Part shown: positions 30,323 through 40,962 of the stretch, piece after piece
How positions within the stretch are numbered: position 1 is the stretch's first letter
Layout of the letters: every line of letters begins with the position of its first letter
DNA from: Sphaerosporella brunnea
Taxonomy: Eukaryota > Ascomycota > Pezizomycetes > Pezizales > Pyronemataceae
Length of the DNA: 64,000 nucleotides
Reading direction: 5' to 3'
Assembly (NCBI GenBank): GCA_008704415.1
Contig: VXIS01000190.1
Span: 1-64,000, forward strand
Position numbers and translations under genes: made by a program
The notes under the pieces: generated by a model
Databases searched by the model: none
The model's input: the letters and a program-made list of their open reading frames with translations, nothing else
Told to the model about the DNA's origin: nothing

Positions 30323-33300
30323 TGCATAGTAGCTGTGCATACGGACAATAAATTTGATTGGACACACAGCTGTGCATGGTGGCACTGTACCCACCGCAGG
30401 CCGCCAGTCCAAAACAAATAACAATAACATCACTTTTATCAATGTTAACGGAAGAGTGCTTGCTGTAGTTAGTTAGTTGGGGAAAATCGGGGTGGTTCTT
30501 GCGTGTTGTATATTGATGGCGGAATCTCGGCGGTCCTAATGGTTTCTTGCGTCCGTGTGCTTGTTTTTCCCCTTCGCCCTGGCACAATCCCAACCCTATC
30601 AACAAAACCGAATCCAGCCCAACCACGACCTTCGCTACATTTACTCTCGAATGCGGGCACTTTTTCATAGTGAAATTTTTTTTTTAAAAAAAATCAAAAA
30701 TCAAAAAAAAAATCCGGTCAACTTCGTTCGAGTGATGATTTGTGCGTCCACGCTGAGGTTGGTTGGCGGACGGACAGGTGGATATACAGCCATGGAATCT
30801 AGGTACGCTGGCTGATCTGTCTGGGACGCCTAGATCTAGAGGAGATCGTGGCTTATGCGGGGTTGGGTTAGGCCACGGCCAAGGTTGGATGAGTGAGTGG
30901 GTGGGGTGGAAAGAGCTGCCTATGCCAGGACCTCGATATCGAGCTGCTGATGAATATGCTGTCTTACGAGAACAATTCTACTATGGCGTGCATATTGCAT
31001 GGGGCCGGCAGGCAGGAAACATACGTAAGTACGTACCCATAAAATAGTATGGTCGATCGCCACATGCGCAGTCCGCCTTGGTTCTCCGCACAAATCGTAC
31101 CACTACAACTTCCCCCGTCTTGCATGCTCACGCAAAGTTTTTCCAGGTAGGTAGAGGGTTCCGATTCCGCATGGCGCCAGACACCTATATATATATACAA
31201 GCGTATGTAGAGGAACCCGACATCTCTCGGGTTTCAAATTCCTACGTCCAGCTGGGGACCTTTTTTTTTTTTTTTTTTTCTTCGGGAGCGGCATAAAATA
31301 CGCCTCTGACTCTACAAAAGGAAGCTTAAGGATAAAAAGGTATTCGCTGGTAGGCCTATTGATTAGGGGCTCGATAATTACGGTTCGATTGCATACGTGT
31401 CGGGTAAAACCCTTAACTTAGGGCAAGGTTACTGTAAAAACACAGCGCTTGGGAGAGGTATAAATCTTTGTTTGAGTGAGACGGGTTTGGGAGACCGGTC
31501 CTGGAAATGAAGCGCGGCGTCTGGACGGCGAGAAGATACTGATATAAAGCCCGAGTCCTGTGCCCACCGGGCATTCGAATTCCATACACCATCAACTACC
31601 AGGCAACCTTGAAATGCCTCGCGATCCCGACGCCGAGTTTCTCGGAAGTTTTTGAAATTCGTGACCCGCCGTAAGGCCGCGACCGTGAACCTCTGTTTAT
31701 CAGCAAATCGAGGACGGAAAAACCGCAGCCATCAAGAGCCGTTTCGTCGACAAAAGCCGTATTTTGGGGAAACTTGCAAATAACGCACTGCTGAACTTTT
31801 GGGGAGAAATGATACCTACCCTTCGCAAGAGACCTTGCCACAACTTGCAGGCAAGCTCCTTCACACACACACTCTCTCTAATTCTGTACCATCGGAGCGG
31901 TCTTTTTCTAACCCGAAACCTCATTCATGATAAAAATGAGGAGCTGCCTTGCAGCAGAGAGGGCCGACTGGCAGTCCTATATCCATGTCAACACGCATTC
32001 TGGAGCACTCCTTTCGCATCCCCCGCAGGCGAAATGTGGTAGAAGAAGCTCAGTTGGTAGAAATTGAGGAGAACTTAATGGAGATGGGTGATGACCTCGT
32101 TGTGCTTGCATTTTGTTGTCCGGCGAGCGCGCATTTGGTTCGGCGACGTCGAAGAAAGTCAAAAAAAAAAAAAAAAAAACATATCTCATCACTCGATCTG
32201 GGTGCGAGTTTTTATTTTATTTTTCAGTGAAGTTTTGAGTTAGACTCTGTATTTGTTTCCTAAGTAAGCATAATAAACCTACATATAGTACTTACATGTA
32301 AGAAAGCCATCTTTGAGCTTGTTTGAAAGAAATTTGGATTGACTCGTTTTGTATTCACAGCGAGAGAGACCGTCAAAGGTCCTTGGATCCGGAGAGCTTG
32401 GTTCGCATTGAGGGGAGGGACATTACTTCTGACCACGCTCACCACTAAGCAGTCCTCTAAAGATGCACCGTACGGTGGCCATTAACTATATGCTCGAACA
32501 TATATAGCCAGCCAACAAGGACCATCCAAACGGTATCGCTGAAAAAAAATGCGGCATCGATCCAGAAAGGAAGACACCCACACACACACACACATAAAAA
32601 AAAAAAAAAAGATCTTTTCATCCCCATCTAGGTTATTGTGATCCACCGTGAACAGGTTAACATCCACCACACACAGATATAGCGTGCCTAGGTTAATTCT
32701 TCGCTCGTGCTCCGATCTGGCTTCCCGACTTGTCAAGGAGTGCAAGTTACTTCGAACACCATCCGTTGGCGACACTTCAACACCCGCGATGAGACCCGCT
32801 CTTTTACTAGGGCGGCATCCGGCGCTTCATGTGCTGTCACTCGGGGCGGTACCATTCTTCCTCTAGATCTATGCAAAAGTGCTCTCTACATATTGCCAGC
32901 AGGGGGGGGGGGGGGTGAGGTAGGTGCTCCGCAACACCGCTGCGCTCTATGATGACTTTGGGGGGGCTAGGCGATCACAGTGTCCCACTCACACGTAAAC
33001 GGGCAAAAGTGTTCGGATTCTATTTCGAGCTCGCGATCGAGATAGATACGTGAAGGTATGCATTGCTTTGGGATTGTATGTATGTCTGTAGCTATGTATG
33101 TGTGAAGTGGGGGGAGGGACGGACGCACAAGTAAGCCTCTACAGCTGCAGGAAATTTAAGGGTGCATTACATACGGCCGGTAGGGCAGTGCCTCTCATGT
33201 ACATAATCAAAAAGCATGATGACATGACATGACATGCCATGCAACCAGCCAGCCAGCCTTCGAACGAAGCTTCACCCTTTCGATGGGAAGGGGGGAAATG

Positions 33301-35906
33301 GGCAAATTTATAAAGAAATGGGACCAACAACTTTAAAACGCGATTCATGGGCTTCCACCCCCCGAGGGGCTGGCGGTCTAGACAAAACTATTCCGAGAAC
33401 CTCGGCCGGGGGCTATTGGAGCGCTACTAGGAGGTAATTTCATTTGATATCACTCGAACGTGTTATTGTTGCACGGACCCGGCCCGACCTGGCTTGCAAT
33501 TGGCAATGTCCACACATAGGCCCTCCTCCTCTCTGCCCCGAAATTGCCGGTAAGGCTTCGGTGTGTGTGTGTCGGGATCGGAGCGCTTCTTCTTCTTCTT
33601 CTTCGTCTTCGAATTCTCGCGGTCAATGCGGCGGGGGACGGGGGGACCCACTGGATGATTTCTTCGAATTTGGGCAACGAATCGCCGCACCGGGCGTGAG
33701 ATCGTATGAAGCGCGCACGTGAAAGGGTTTAATTCTGCCGTTTCGTTTTTTTTTTTGGACTGGGATGCGGCGGGGCGGGGCTAGGGCGAAGAAAGGTATA
33801 CAACCGAGCTCGAAGGAAAGTGGAGACGATAGGCCTAGGTACCTGTGATGAGGTAAGTATGTACATACCCAGAGTCCGCGAGCTTCGGGTCGCTGTTTTT
33901 TATTCGATGAGTGATGGAAATGAACCGAGTCGACCGTTGACAGGCGTTGCTCGCTCGCACGGGGTTTGCGTTCCTGATTGGGTGTGTCTCTGATCCTTCT
34001 CTGCTGACTTGGAAAAAGGGGGGAGCGAAGGGCTAACAACTAATTCTTCGGAGGCTTAATAAAAACCCTGTCGATCACCAAGCCTTTTTGTGAGGTCTCG
34101 TCTGGGGGGGCAGGATCTGAGCGGTGATTTGAAGATTTACTTTTCGAATTTTGTTTTTATGATGGCGATATGATGATTACCGATGGTGATAGGGATGAGG
34201 AAGAGGAGGAGGTACTTCGGGGGAAAGTGATCACGCGCATGGAGACGATCTGGTGACCTGACTGTTCATGCTTTTCGATATTCTTTTTTTTTTTTTTTAC
34301 TGCGGGTTGTTTCGCGAAACAAAACAAGAGATGAGACGAAGCGCAAGCTGCTGCAGAAAGCATGTACACGCGGATAGCAAAAGTTAACAGACCCGGGGGG
34401 GGGTGGTGCGTTAGGCGAACGAAACTTAAACCCTTCGCGCGACGACGGCGGCGGCGACGGTGCGTGTGTATGCCATGCACCCCGGCTTGAGCCTAAAAAT
34501 TCCCAACTCGCAATTTTAAACGTCAAGCTACGATAGGGAGGAACACACACACGCATCTTGTTTTGTTTTGTTTTTTTTCTGTGTTTTTCTTGTTTTTTTT
34601 TTTTTTTGCTGCTGCTGCTGCTGCTTTGCTTGCGCATGCTTGGCTGGTCACTGAATGGAGATGGGGATGAGAGGTTGTGACTGACGACTGGTGCGACAAC
34701 TGATCGATAACGTTGACGATGGGTGTGTGACACTGCGACGACGTGCAGGCAATCTTTTGGAAACGTGCTGGGAGGGGGAGGGTGGAGGGGGCAGAGGTGG
34801 TGCGCGCGCGTTAAACGTTTCGGGCGAGCAGCTTGGGAAGGCGGGTGCGAGGGGGGGAGGGGCAGTTTTCGTCGGTGGGCATCGAAATCGAATGAACTCG
34901 AACGCAACGCCCATCTCATCGGCGTGGCGATTGGGCTCATGATGTGATTGATCGATTGTGCTGCTTTGCTTTGTTCTGCTGCTGCTGTTGTTGCTTGTCC
35001 AGCGGCAGGCTGCAGTGGATTGATAGATACGGGAAACAATGATCGCTGAGCGAAGGGGAATGGCCTCAGCAATGATGTTAATATCAGTGCAACAGACAGG
35101 GTCAATCTGCCAATCTGCCAATCGAGCGGTAATTGTACCCTCGAGCGGCGGAAGCCCAACGACGAAATGCACGAAAAGGTCAGAGATCATGATCCAAGGT
35201 CAAAGTGCTTGCTGCAGTTGAGCTAAGCTGCCCACAGCAATCAATCTGGTTAGAAGTGGACCGACCTCTCTCCCCTGGGCAGATTGGCAGACCGTCCTCC
35301 CCTCGCGCTCACCAGCCCTCCCTCCCTTGTTGCAGGAAGCAGCTTGACGCCGCCCTCTGCTCTTTTCCTTTTCGAACTCCCCCAAAACTACCCCCCCTCC
35401 CCCCCTCCCCCCCCCCCCCCCCAAACCAAAAATCCAACTCCTTCCCAACTGGCCCTGCTGCTCCTTTTTCTTCCTCCTCCTGCCGACTTGTCCGCGTCCT
35501 CCCACACTTCCTTTTCTTCATCCTCTTCGCTGCTCGCCCTCGATACTCTCTCTCCCTCCTCCACTCCTCCCTTCCCTTCGTCATCCTGTGCAGTGTGCGT
35601 TCTCTCTCTACAAAAATATACCCACCATCCCACAGCACTGTAGGTCACACCACTCGTCCCCAGCCTTTCGTAACGTCCAACCCCTCCCCACCCCCCCTCA
35701 AAAAAATAAATCAAATCAAAAAAAAAATTAAAAAAAAAAAAAACATGCCACAGTACCGTGCCGAGCTGCTGACTCCCTTTCAACTGTCACCTGCTCCCTT
35801 TCTATGCTCCAGCTCCAAGACTGACTTTAAATTCTGATCATCCGCAGTTGTCACGCAGCCCTATCCTTTACACCTTTTAATCCACCCTTATACACCACAC
35901 ATCACA
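30323..35906. other. Long gene-poor stretch with simple repeats; Meu6-like promoter at its end
   Basis: 5.6 kb with no supportable gene. It contains poly-A/T runs (30670-30712, 31261-31280, 32160-32178, 34285-34300), poly-G runs (32902-32915), TTC repeats (33587-33612), GCT triplet repeats (34608-34626, 34977-34990) and many chance frames. From about 35300 to 35700 the + strand is strongly C/T-rich, followed by an A-rich run at 35700-35742. This is a typical strong fungal promoter/5' leader for the gene at 35907. Confidence 0.6.
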
Positions 35907-37888
35907 ATGTCCGACATCAAGCCAGAAGAGACCGTTCAGCCCACCGAGGTCGCCGTCCCTGTTGCTGAGCCCGCAGCGGAAGCGCCTGCAGCTGCTGAGG
36001 CCGACAAGCCTGCCGAGGAGACCCCGAAGACCGAGGAGGCGGCTACCGAGGACAAGAAGGACGAGGATGCCCCTAAAGAGGAGAAGCCAGAGCCCAAGGC
36101 AATCACCCAGGGTACTATCTACAAGACCCACGCTGGTCTGCTGTCGTACGTCACACCCTAGCTATCTGACTTGGCGTTTGTGTTGTGTCGTTAGCGCAAC
36201 TCGCTTACTGATATTGCCCGCATGACAGCTTCTTCAAGACGAGGCGGTTCTTCTACTTCCAGGAGGAGGCTGTTTCCGAGGCCGATCTGCGGACTTACCT
36301 GCACAAGGACAACGCCTCCAAGGCAACTGCCGCGTACGCCCTCCAGACCGGTAAGGGACTCTGGTTCTACTCTAAGGATGAGAGCGACAAGACTCCCCAT
36401 GGAATCATCAAGCTTGCCGACGTCACCGAGGTTACCGGCACCGGCTCCAACAAGTTTGTTCTGAAGCTCTCCACCGGTGACCTGCACTTTGAGGCTCCCG
36501 CTGTCGAACGTGACAACTGGGTCTTCACCCTCAAGGCCAAGATTGCCGAGGCAAAATCCACGATCGAGGAGGTCACCAAGTCCGAGGCTTACGATCTTGC
36601 TTTGGAGAAGCTGAGTATGTTACCGAATTTCTTGGCAGTTCATTTCTTTTTTATTGCGTAGATGCTCATTAGTATGCAGGTAACCCCGTCAAGCCTGCTG
36701 TTCCTGCCAAGGAGGAGGCCCTCAAGGAGACAACCGAGGAGACCCCCGCCGAGGAGGGTGCTAAGCCCGAAGCTCCCGCCGAGGCCGTTACTTCTGACAC
36801 CGAGGAGGCCGCCGACGCCAAGGCCGACATGAAGCGCTCTGCTTCCAAGAAGAACAAGCGCATCTCCGGATTCGCGGCCGCTTCGTTCTTCGGCAAGAAG
36901 GCGAAGACTGAAGAGAAGGCCGACGAAAAGAAGGATGAGGAGGCTAAGCCCGAGGACAAGGTCGCTGAGATCCCTGAGGCCGCTGCTGCCCCCGCCCCTG
37001 GTGGTTTGTTCCCAAATCTGTGAGTTTTATCCGAGTAATACTGATCGTGAGATAGTCGAGCCCGCTGTGAACGAGCCCGCCGCTGAGGATAAGCCTGCTG
37101 AGGAGGTTGCTGCCGAGGAGAAGAAGGAGGAGACCCGCCCTGAGGTCCCCGCCAAGAAGGGTGACCGTCGCTCTTTCTTCGCCCGTTTCGGTGGCAAGAA
37201 GGAGACTCATGCTGAGGAGAAGAAGGAGGAGGCCACCGAGGAGACTCCCGCCGTTGCCGAGTCCGAGGCTGCCGAGGGCGCCGCTCTCGCCGAGACTGCC
37301 GCCGAGACTCCCGCCGAGGAGAAGAAGGACGACAAGAAGATCCCCACTTCTCCCAAGTCCGACCTTCTGTCGTTCTTCCACAAGCGCGACAAGAGCCCTG
37401 CCCCCAAGGGTGCCCCTGCTGAGGACAAGGAGGAGGAGACCGCCGCTGAGGCTCCTAAGGACGAGGCTGCTCCTGCTACTGAGGAGGCCCCCGCCGAGGC
37501 TGCCAAGGAGACTGCCGCCAACCACAAGGAGAGACGTAAGTCCAGCTTCTTCAATTTCGGTGCTAAGAAAGCTGCCGAGGACGTTAAGTCCGACTCTGAG
37601 GATGCCGAGCCCTCCACCGCCAAGCCCGCGACTTCCCCTGTTCCCAAGGGCTTCCTTGGTGGCTTGAAGCGCAAGGTCAGCAAGGCTGGCAAGACTGAAA
37701 AGGAGACCAAGGAGGTTGCCGCCCCGGCCGCCGTTGCCGAGGAGGAGGCCGCTGCCCCCGAGACTGCGGCGGCTGTCCCTGAGGAGAGCAAGGAGGAGAC
37801 CACTGGCGAGCCCGCAGCAACGATCGGCGACGTGGTACCCGCGGCGGTCACTGTTGGTGAGGCGAAGCCCGTCCAGGCTGCCGCTTAA
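35907..37888 (+). CDS. Meu6-like PH-domain protein with acidic repeat tail
   Basis: Exons 35907..36145, 36229..36614, 36680..37003 and 37056..37888 encode 593 residues. Intron 3 is placed at donor GTTTGT (37004); an alternative donor GTGGTT three bases earlier also keeps frame. Residues 1-70 are Glu/Ala/Lys-rich. Residues about 75-205 form a PH-like domain (THAGLLSFFKTRRFFYFQEE .. NWVFTLKAKIAEA), as in fission-yeast Meu6. The rest is a long acidic, disordered Glu/Ala/Pro tail with repeated aromatic-basic motifs: ASFFGKKAK, SFFARFGGKK, LLSFFHKRDK, SSFFNFGAKK, FLGGLKRKVSK. Strong codon bias and the C/T-rich leader suggest high expression. Role is unknown; membrane or lipid binding is inferred from the PH domain. 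Confidence 0.78.
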
Positions 37889-38902
37889 AAATTCTCTTTC
37901 TTGTTTCATTTTGATACGCTGGCATGACATTCTACTGCAAGTTTTGTTGTCTGTCAATTTTCTAGTTACATCGCGGTAATGTTTAACGTTTTGCGAGTTG
38001 CTTTTTTTGACAGCAAGGGTGTTTTTTGTGTGTTCTGCCGCGGTGCTTCATTGCTTGATATGGTTTCCTTGTGTTGTATAGTCGCTTTCTTCATTCTCCC
38101 TGACGGCCTTCTTTTTTTTTTTTTTCCCCTCATCTTCTTGGATACCGATTTCTCTCATGGGGGCGTTCACTTTGCTCCTTCCATCATGAACATGATTCAC
38201 CTTTTTTGGTGGTAGCAGTCTTGTGGGTGCGACCAGTAAGTAATATGGAAGTTGGTCTCTTGTGTAGTTTGCCCGTTCTTTTTCTTATTTTCTTTTTTTT
38301 CTTCAGCTGTTTTATATCGATATCACGGAGGAGGAGTCTGCAGCAAAATAGCCTATTTAATTAATGGGAAGTTTGGGGGACGGATTGGATTCACGGGCGA
38401 TTTTCTCTCAGCCGCAGTCTTGGTTTATTGATGCGAGATGTCACCGACGATAGATGCACTGTTCGACGTGATGGCACTGATATCGCCTCTGGTGTGGCCG
38501 TGTTGCGGAAGCGAGTGAATGATGCGAGACCAGGATGAGAAAGGCGGCCGCTCGCGTTCGGCAGCTAGAGCGCCTGCTGGCGATGATATGAAGCGTGCAG
38601 CCAGCCAGCCTCGCTGTTCTGTTTTTACACGACATGCAGCAGCCTCCTTCACGCACGCCTGCAGATACTTACTTACGCAACGCCTGTTGCACAGCAGTGG
38701 CGTGTTTCAAGCTCTTCGCCGGCCATCGCCGCGAATGACAGCTCCAACTTTATACACACCTTAACTTAGAACCATCTTACTTTCCGACGCTGTCGCTAGC
38801 TACTACATAAGCTTTACCCCCCGTGCGCGCGGATTGTTATATAAACATTCGAAAACCCGCTCCCTCCGCGGAAACCCACCCACCCTCACACCAAAAAGCA
38901 CA
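37889..38902. other. Intergenic, Meu6-like to UBTD-like
   Basis: The T-rich 3' UTR of the Meu6-like gene is followed by about 600 bp without recognised features; the short frames at 38425-38656 (-) are not convincing. The UBTD promoter lies just before 38903. Confidence 0.55.
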
Positions 38903-39712
38903 ATGGGCTGCTGCATCTCCACGACGGCCACAACACCAGCGCCACCAGCAGCAGCAGCGCAAGCGCTCTCAACGCGGCCAACACAGCCGCTGAAGCCAAA
39001 AGCAACCTGGCGGTCTCCGCGGCCACGCAGCGCGGCAACCTACGCTCGGCGCCGGCAAGAGTTCTGGGAGACGCGGGTGACGGGGCGGGCCGAAGTGTGG
39101 CAGGCGCTGCGGGCTGCGGGAGAGTGTATACGCGGGGGCCAGCTGGAGCTGGCGCAGGGCATCGTCGACGCGGCCGGCTTGACGGTGCCTACCGGCGACT
39201 TTTTCGACGGCGTCTACGACGACCTGGGGTGCAGGTATGAGCTGCCCGAGTACGCCTTCGCCGACCCGGAGAATGTAGTGGTCGAGAGCAGGGAGGCGGC
39301 GGCGGTGGTGGTGGGGCTGCCGCCGCGGAAGGAGGTGGTGGTGGTGGAGGGAGGTGGGGTCGTGACGGTTCGCCTTGCTGAGGGGAGCGATGTTGCCGTG
39401 TGCTTCTTGCCCGGTGAGACCGTGGCGAGTGTGGCTGCGAAGGTGCTGGCGGGCATCGATGGGAAGGTGTGTTCCTCCCCAACTACTACTACTATTGTTT
39501 TACGATGCCTGATATCGGAAGAAGAAGCAGGGCGCAGAGGTAAAGGTTACCTTGATGTATCTGGGGCGGATGTAAGTTTTTATTTCACTTTTTTTTCCCC
39601 CCCTGATATAGTATCTGAGACGGACCACAGACTCGACGAGAACAGAACTCTCCACCAGCAGGGATGGAAAAAGGGCGATGTCGTTAATGCGCTGGTAAGG
39701 GCGAGGCGGTGA
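38903..39712 (+). CDS. UBTD-type ubiquitin-domain protein
   Basis: Exons 38903..39466, 39531..39571 and 39631..39712 encode 228 residues. The start was chosen at MGCCISTT, not at an in-frame ATG 69 nt upstream. MGCC is a classic N-myristoylation plus palmitoylation signal, and the context CACAATGG is good. After a Pro/Ala-rich linker, residues about 55-130 match the N-terminal domain of UBTD1/2 (RRQEFWETRVTGRAEVWQAL, ELAQGIVDAAGLTVPTGDFF, then GCRYELPEYAFADP). The C-terminal ubiquitin-like fold is rebuilt only after splicing (KVTLMYLGRILDENRTLHQQ then GWKKGDVVNALV). It has no diglycine end, so it is not conjugated. Family knowledge: UBTD proteins bind E2 enzymes and modulate ubiquitination; a membrane-tethered role is inferred. 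Confidence 0.85.
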   Translation: MGCCISTTATTPAPPAAAAQALSTRPTQPLKPKATWRSPRPRSAATYARRRQEFWETRVTGRAEVWQALRAAGECIRGGQLELAQGIVDAAGLTVPTGDFFDGVYDDLGCRYELPEYAFADPENVVVESREAAAVVVGLPPRKEVVVVEGGGVVTVRLAEGSDVAVCFLPGETVASVAAKVLAGIDGKVCSSPTTTTIVLRCLISEEEAGRRGKGYLDVSGADVSFYFTFFSPPDIVSETDHRLDENRTLHQQGWKKGDVVNALVRARR

Positions 39713-39951
39713 TGAGAGTGAGTGTGTGCACGGCGTTTTTTTAAATTTCTTTTTTTTTTAATCTTTTTTTAATGTGGGGGTTGTTTTTTGTTTGGGAGGT
39801 GTTGTCGTTTATGTACTTCTGGCTATGGCTTCTCTTTGGCGCATATCTTTACCTACATACCTTGCTTTACTTTGCTCAATCAATTAAGCACCGATCGATA
39901 TACGATATAATGAATCCACCCAGGACGCATAATCACAAGGTATCACTCACC

Positions 39952-39988
39952 AACTCACTCACTCACTCACTCACTCACTCACTCACTC
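39952..39988. repeat. (CTCA)n microsatellite
   Basis: About nine uninterrupted copies of a CTCA/ACTC tetranucleotide. Confidence 0.95.
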
Positions 39989-40333
39989 CTTCCCCTCCGG
40001 TAGCGTAGCCTTGTTTCGCTGGCAATTTTCACTGTCCATCACTCGCACAGCGCTTGCAGCCACCATGGCTGTCATAGTTACATATTTGCTAGGGACGGCC
40101 CCACCCCATAATTAGCGAAGGGAGTCTACATTTATGCGACGCTCTTTCTCTGGAGTTTGTTTTATTTTCCGTGTTTTTTTTTTCATTCCCCCCTTCCCCG
40201 CCTCGCACCGTTTGGAGGGGGGGCTCAGTTGTGAGGGCGAAAAAAAAAAAAAAAAAAAAAAAATGGGGAAAAAAAAAACCCCGATACCGAGACTACTTAC
40301 GACCGACCGCCCGCTTCGTCGCCGCAAGCGGAG

Positions 40334-40336
<3 letters not shown>

Positions 40337-40368
<32 letters not shown>
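40337..40368. repeat. (TG)n dinucleotide microsatellite
   Basis: Sixteen uninterrupted TG units. Confidence 0.95.
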
Positions 40369-40369
<1 letters not shown>

Positions 40370-40962
40370 CATGCAAGCTGCTCTGCTTTGCTTGCTTGCT
40401 TGCTTGCTTTTTTTTTTCTCTGCAAAAATCCACGGATTGATTTTTTTTTTCTTCGCTTTATTAGGTCGACTGGTTGGAGCTGTGTGGCGAGTCGTGATGA
40501 CCTCGTGTGTGTGTGTGTGTGTTCGTGATAAGGTAGAGTGGAGTATATATATATGTATGTATGTACTCACGGCGGGCCACTGGCAGCCTTGGTAGTTACT
40601 TAACTACTGAGAACTTTGAGAGACCCGCGGCGGGGAGCTTTTCTGCTGCTGATAGGACGCTGCTGTTTTGGTTGGATTGGTTGTGTTGGCCAAGTGGACT
40701 TAAGGACTAATAATCACAAGATATCACTCACTCTGTCAAACGCAAAAGCGACGAGTGAGGACTTCGAACTCTTCTAAAAAAAACAAAATACTCCGATCCA
40801 CCCAGGCACCAATCCACCACGACGGATTTTGCCAGCAACACTTCAGTCACATTTTCCAAGTCCCCCATGGTATTCATCATTCCCAGCACCGCCACCTGGT
40901 AATTACAATAGATACAAGCAGATAGTTCTCCCCCGCACCACGTGCACGGCCCAGATCTCATA

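Larger units (their letters stand above)
39713..40962. other. Convergent intergenic region with dense microsatellites
   Basis: This lies between the ends of the UBTD-like (+) and VSB1-like (-) genes. It holds (CTCA)n at 39952-39988, poly-A at 40240-40262, (TG)n at 40337-40368, (CTTG)n at about 40389-40410, poly-T at 40411-40420 and 40441-40450, and (TG)n at 40507-40522. No gene. Confidence 0.75.

Noticed and set aside
30323..35906. Search for LTRs, tRNA or rRNA genes in the long gap
   Set aside because: No long direct repeats, tRNA B-box with matching A-box, or rRNA-like sequence were recognised by eye.
37207..37957. Long minus-strand ORFs antisense to the Meu6-like gene
   Set aside because: Shadows caused by strong codon bias of the sense gene.
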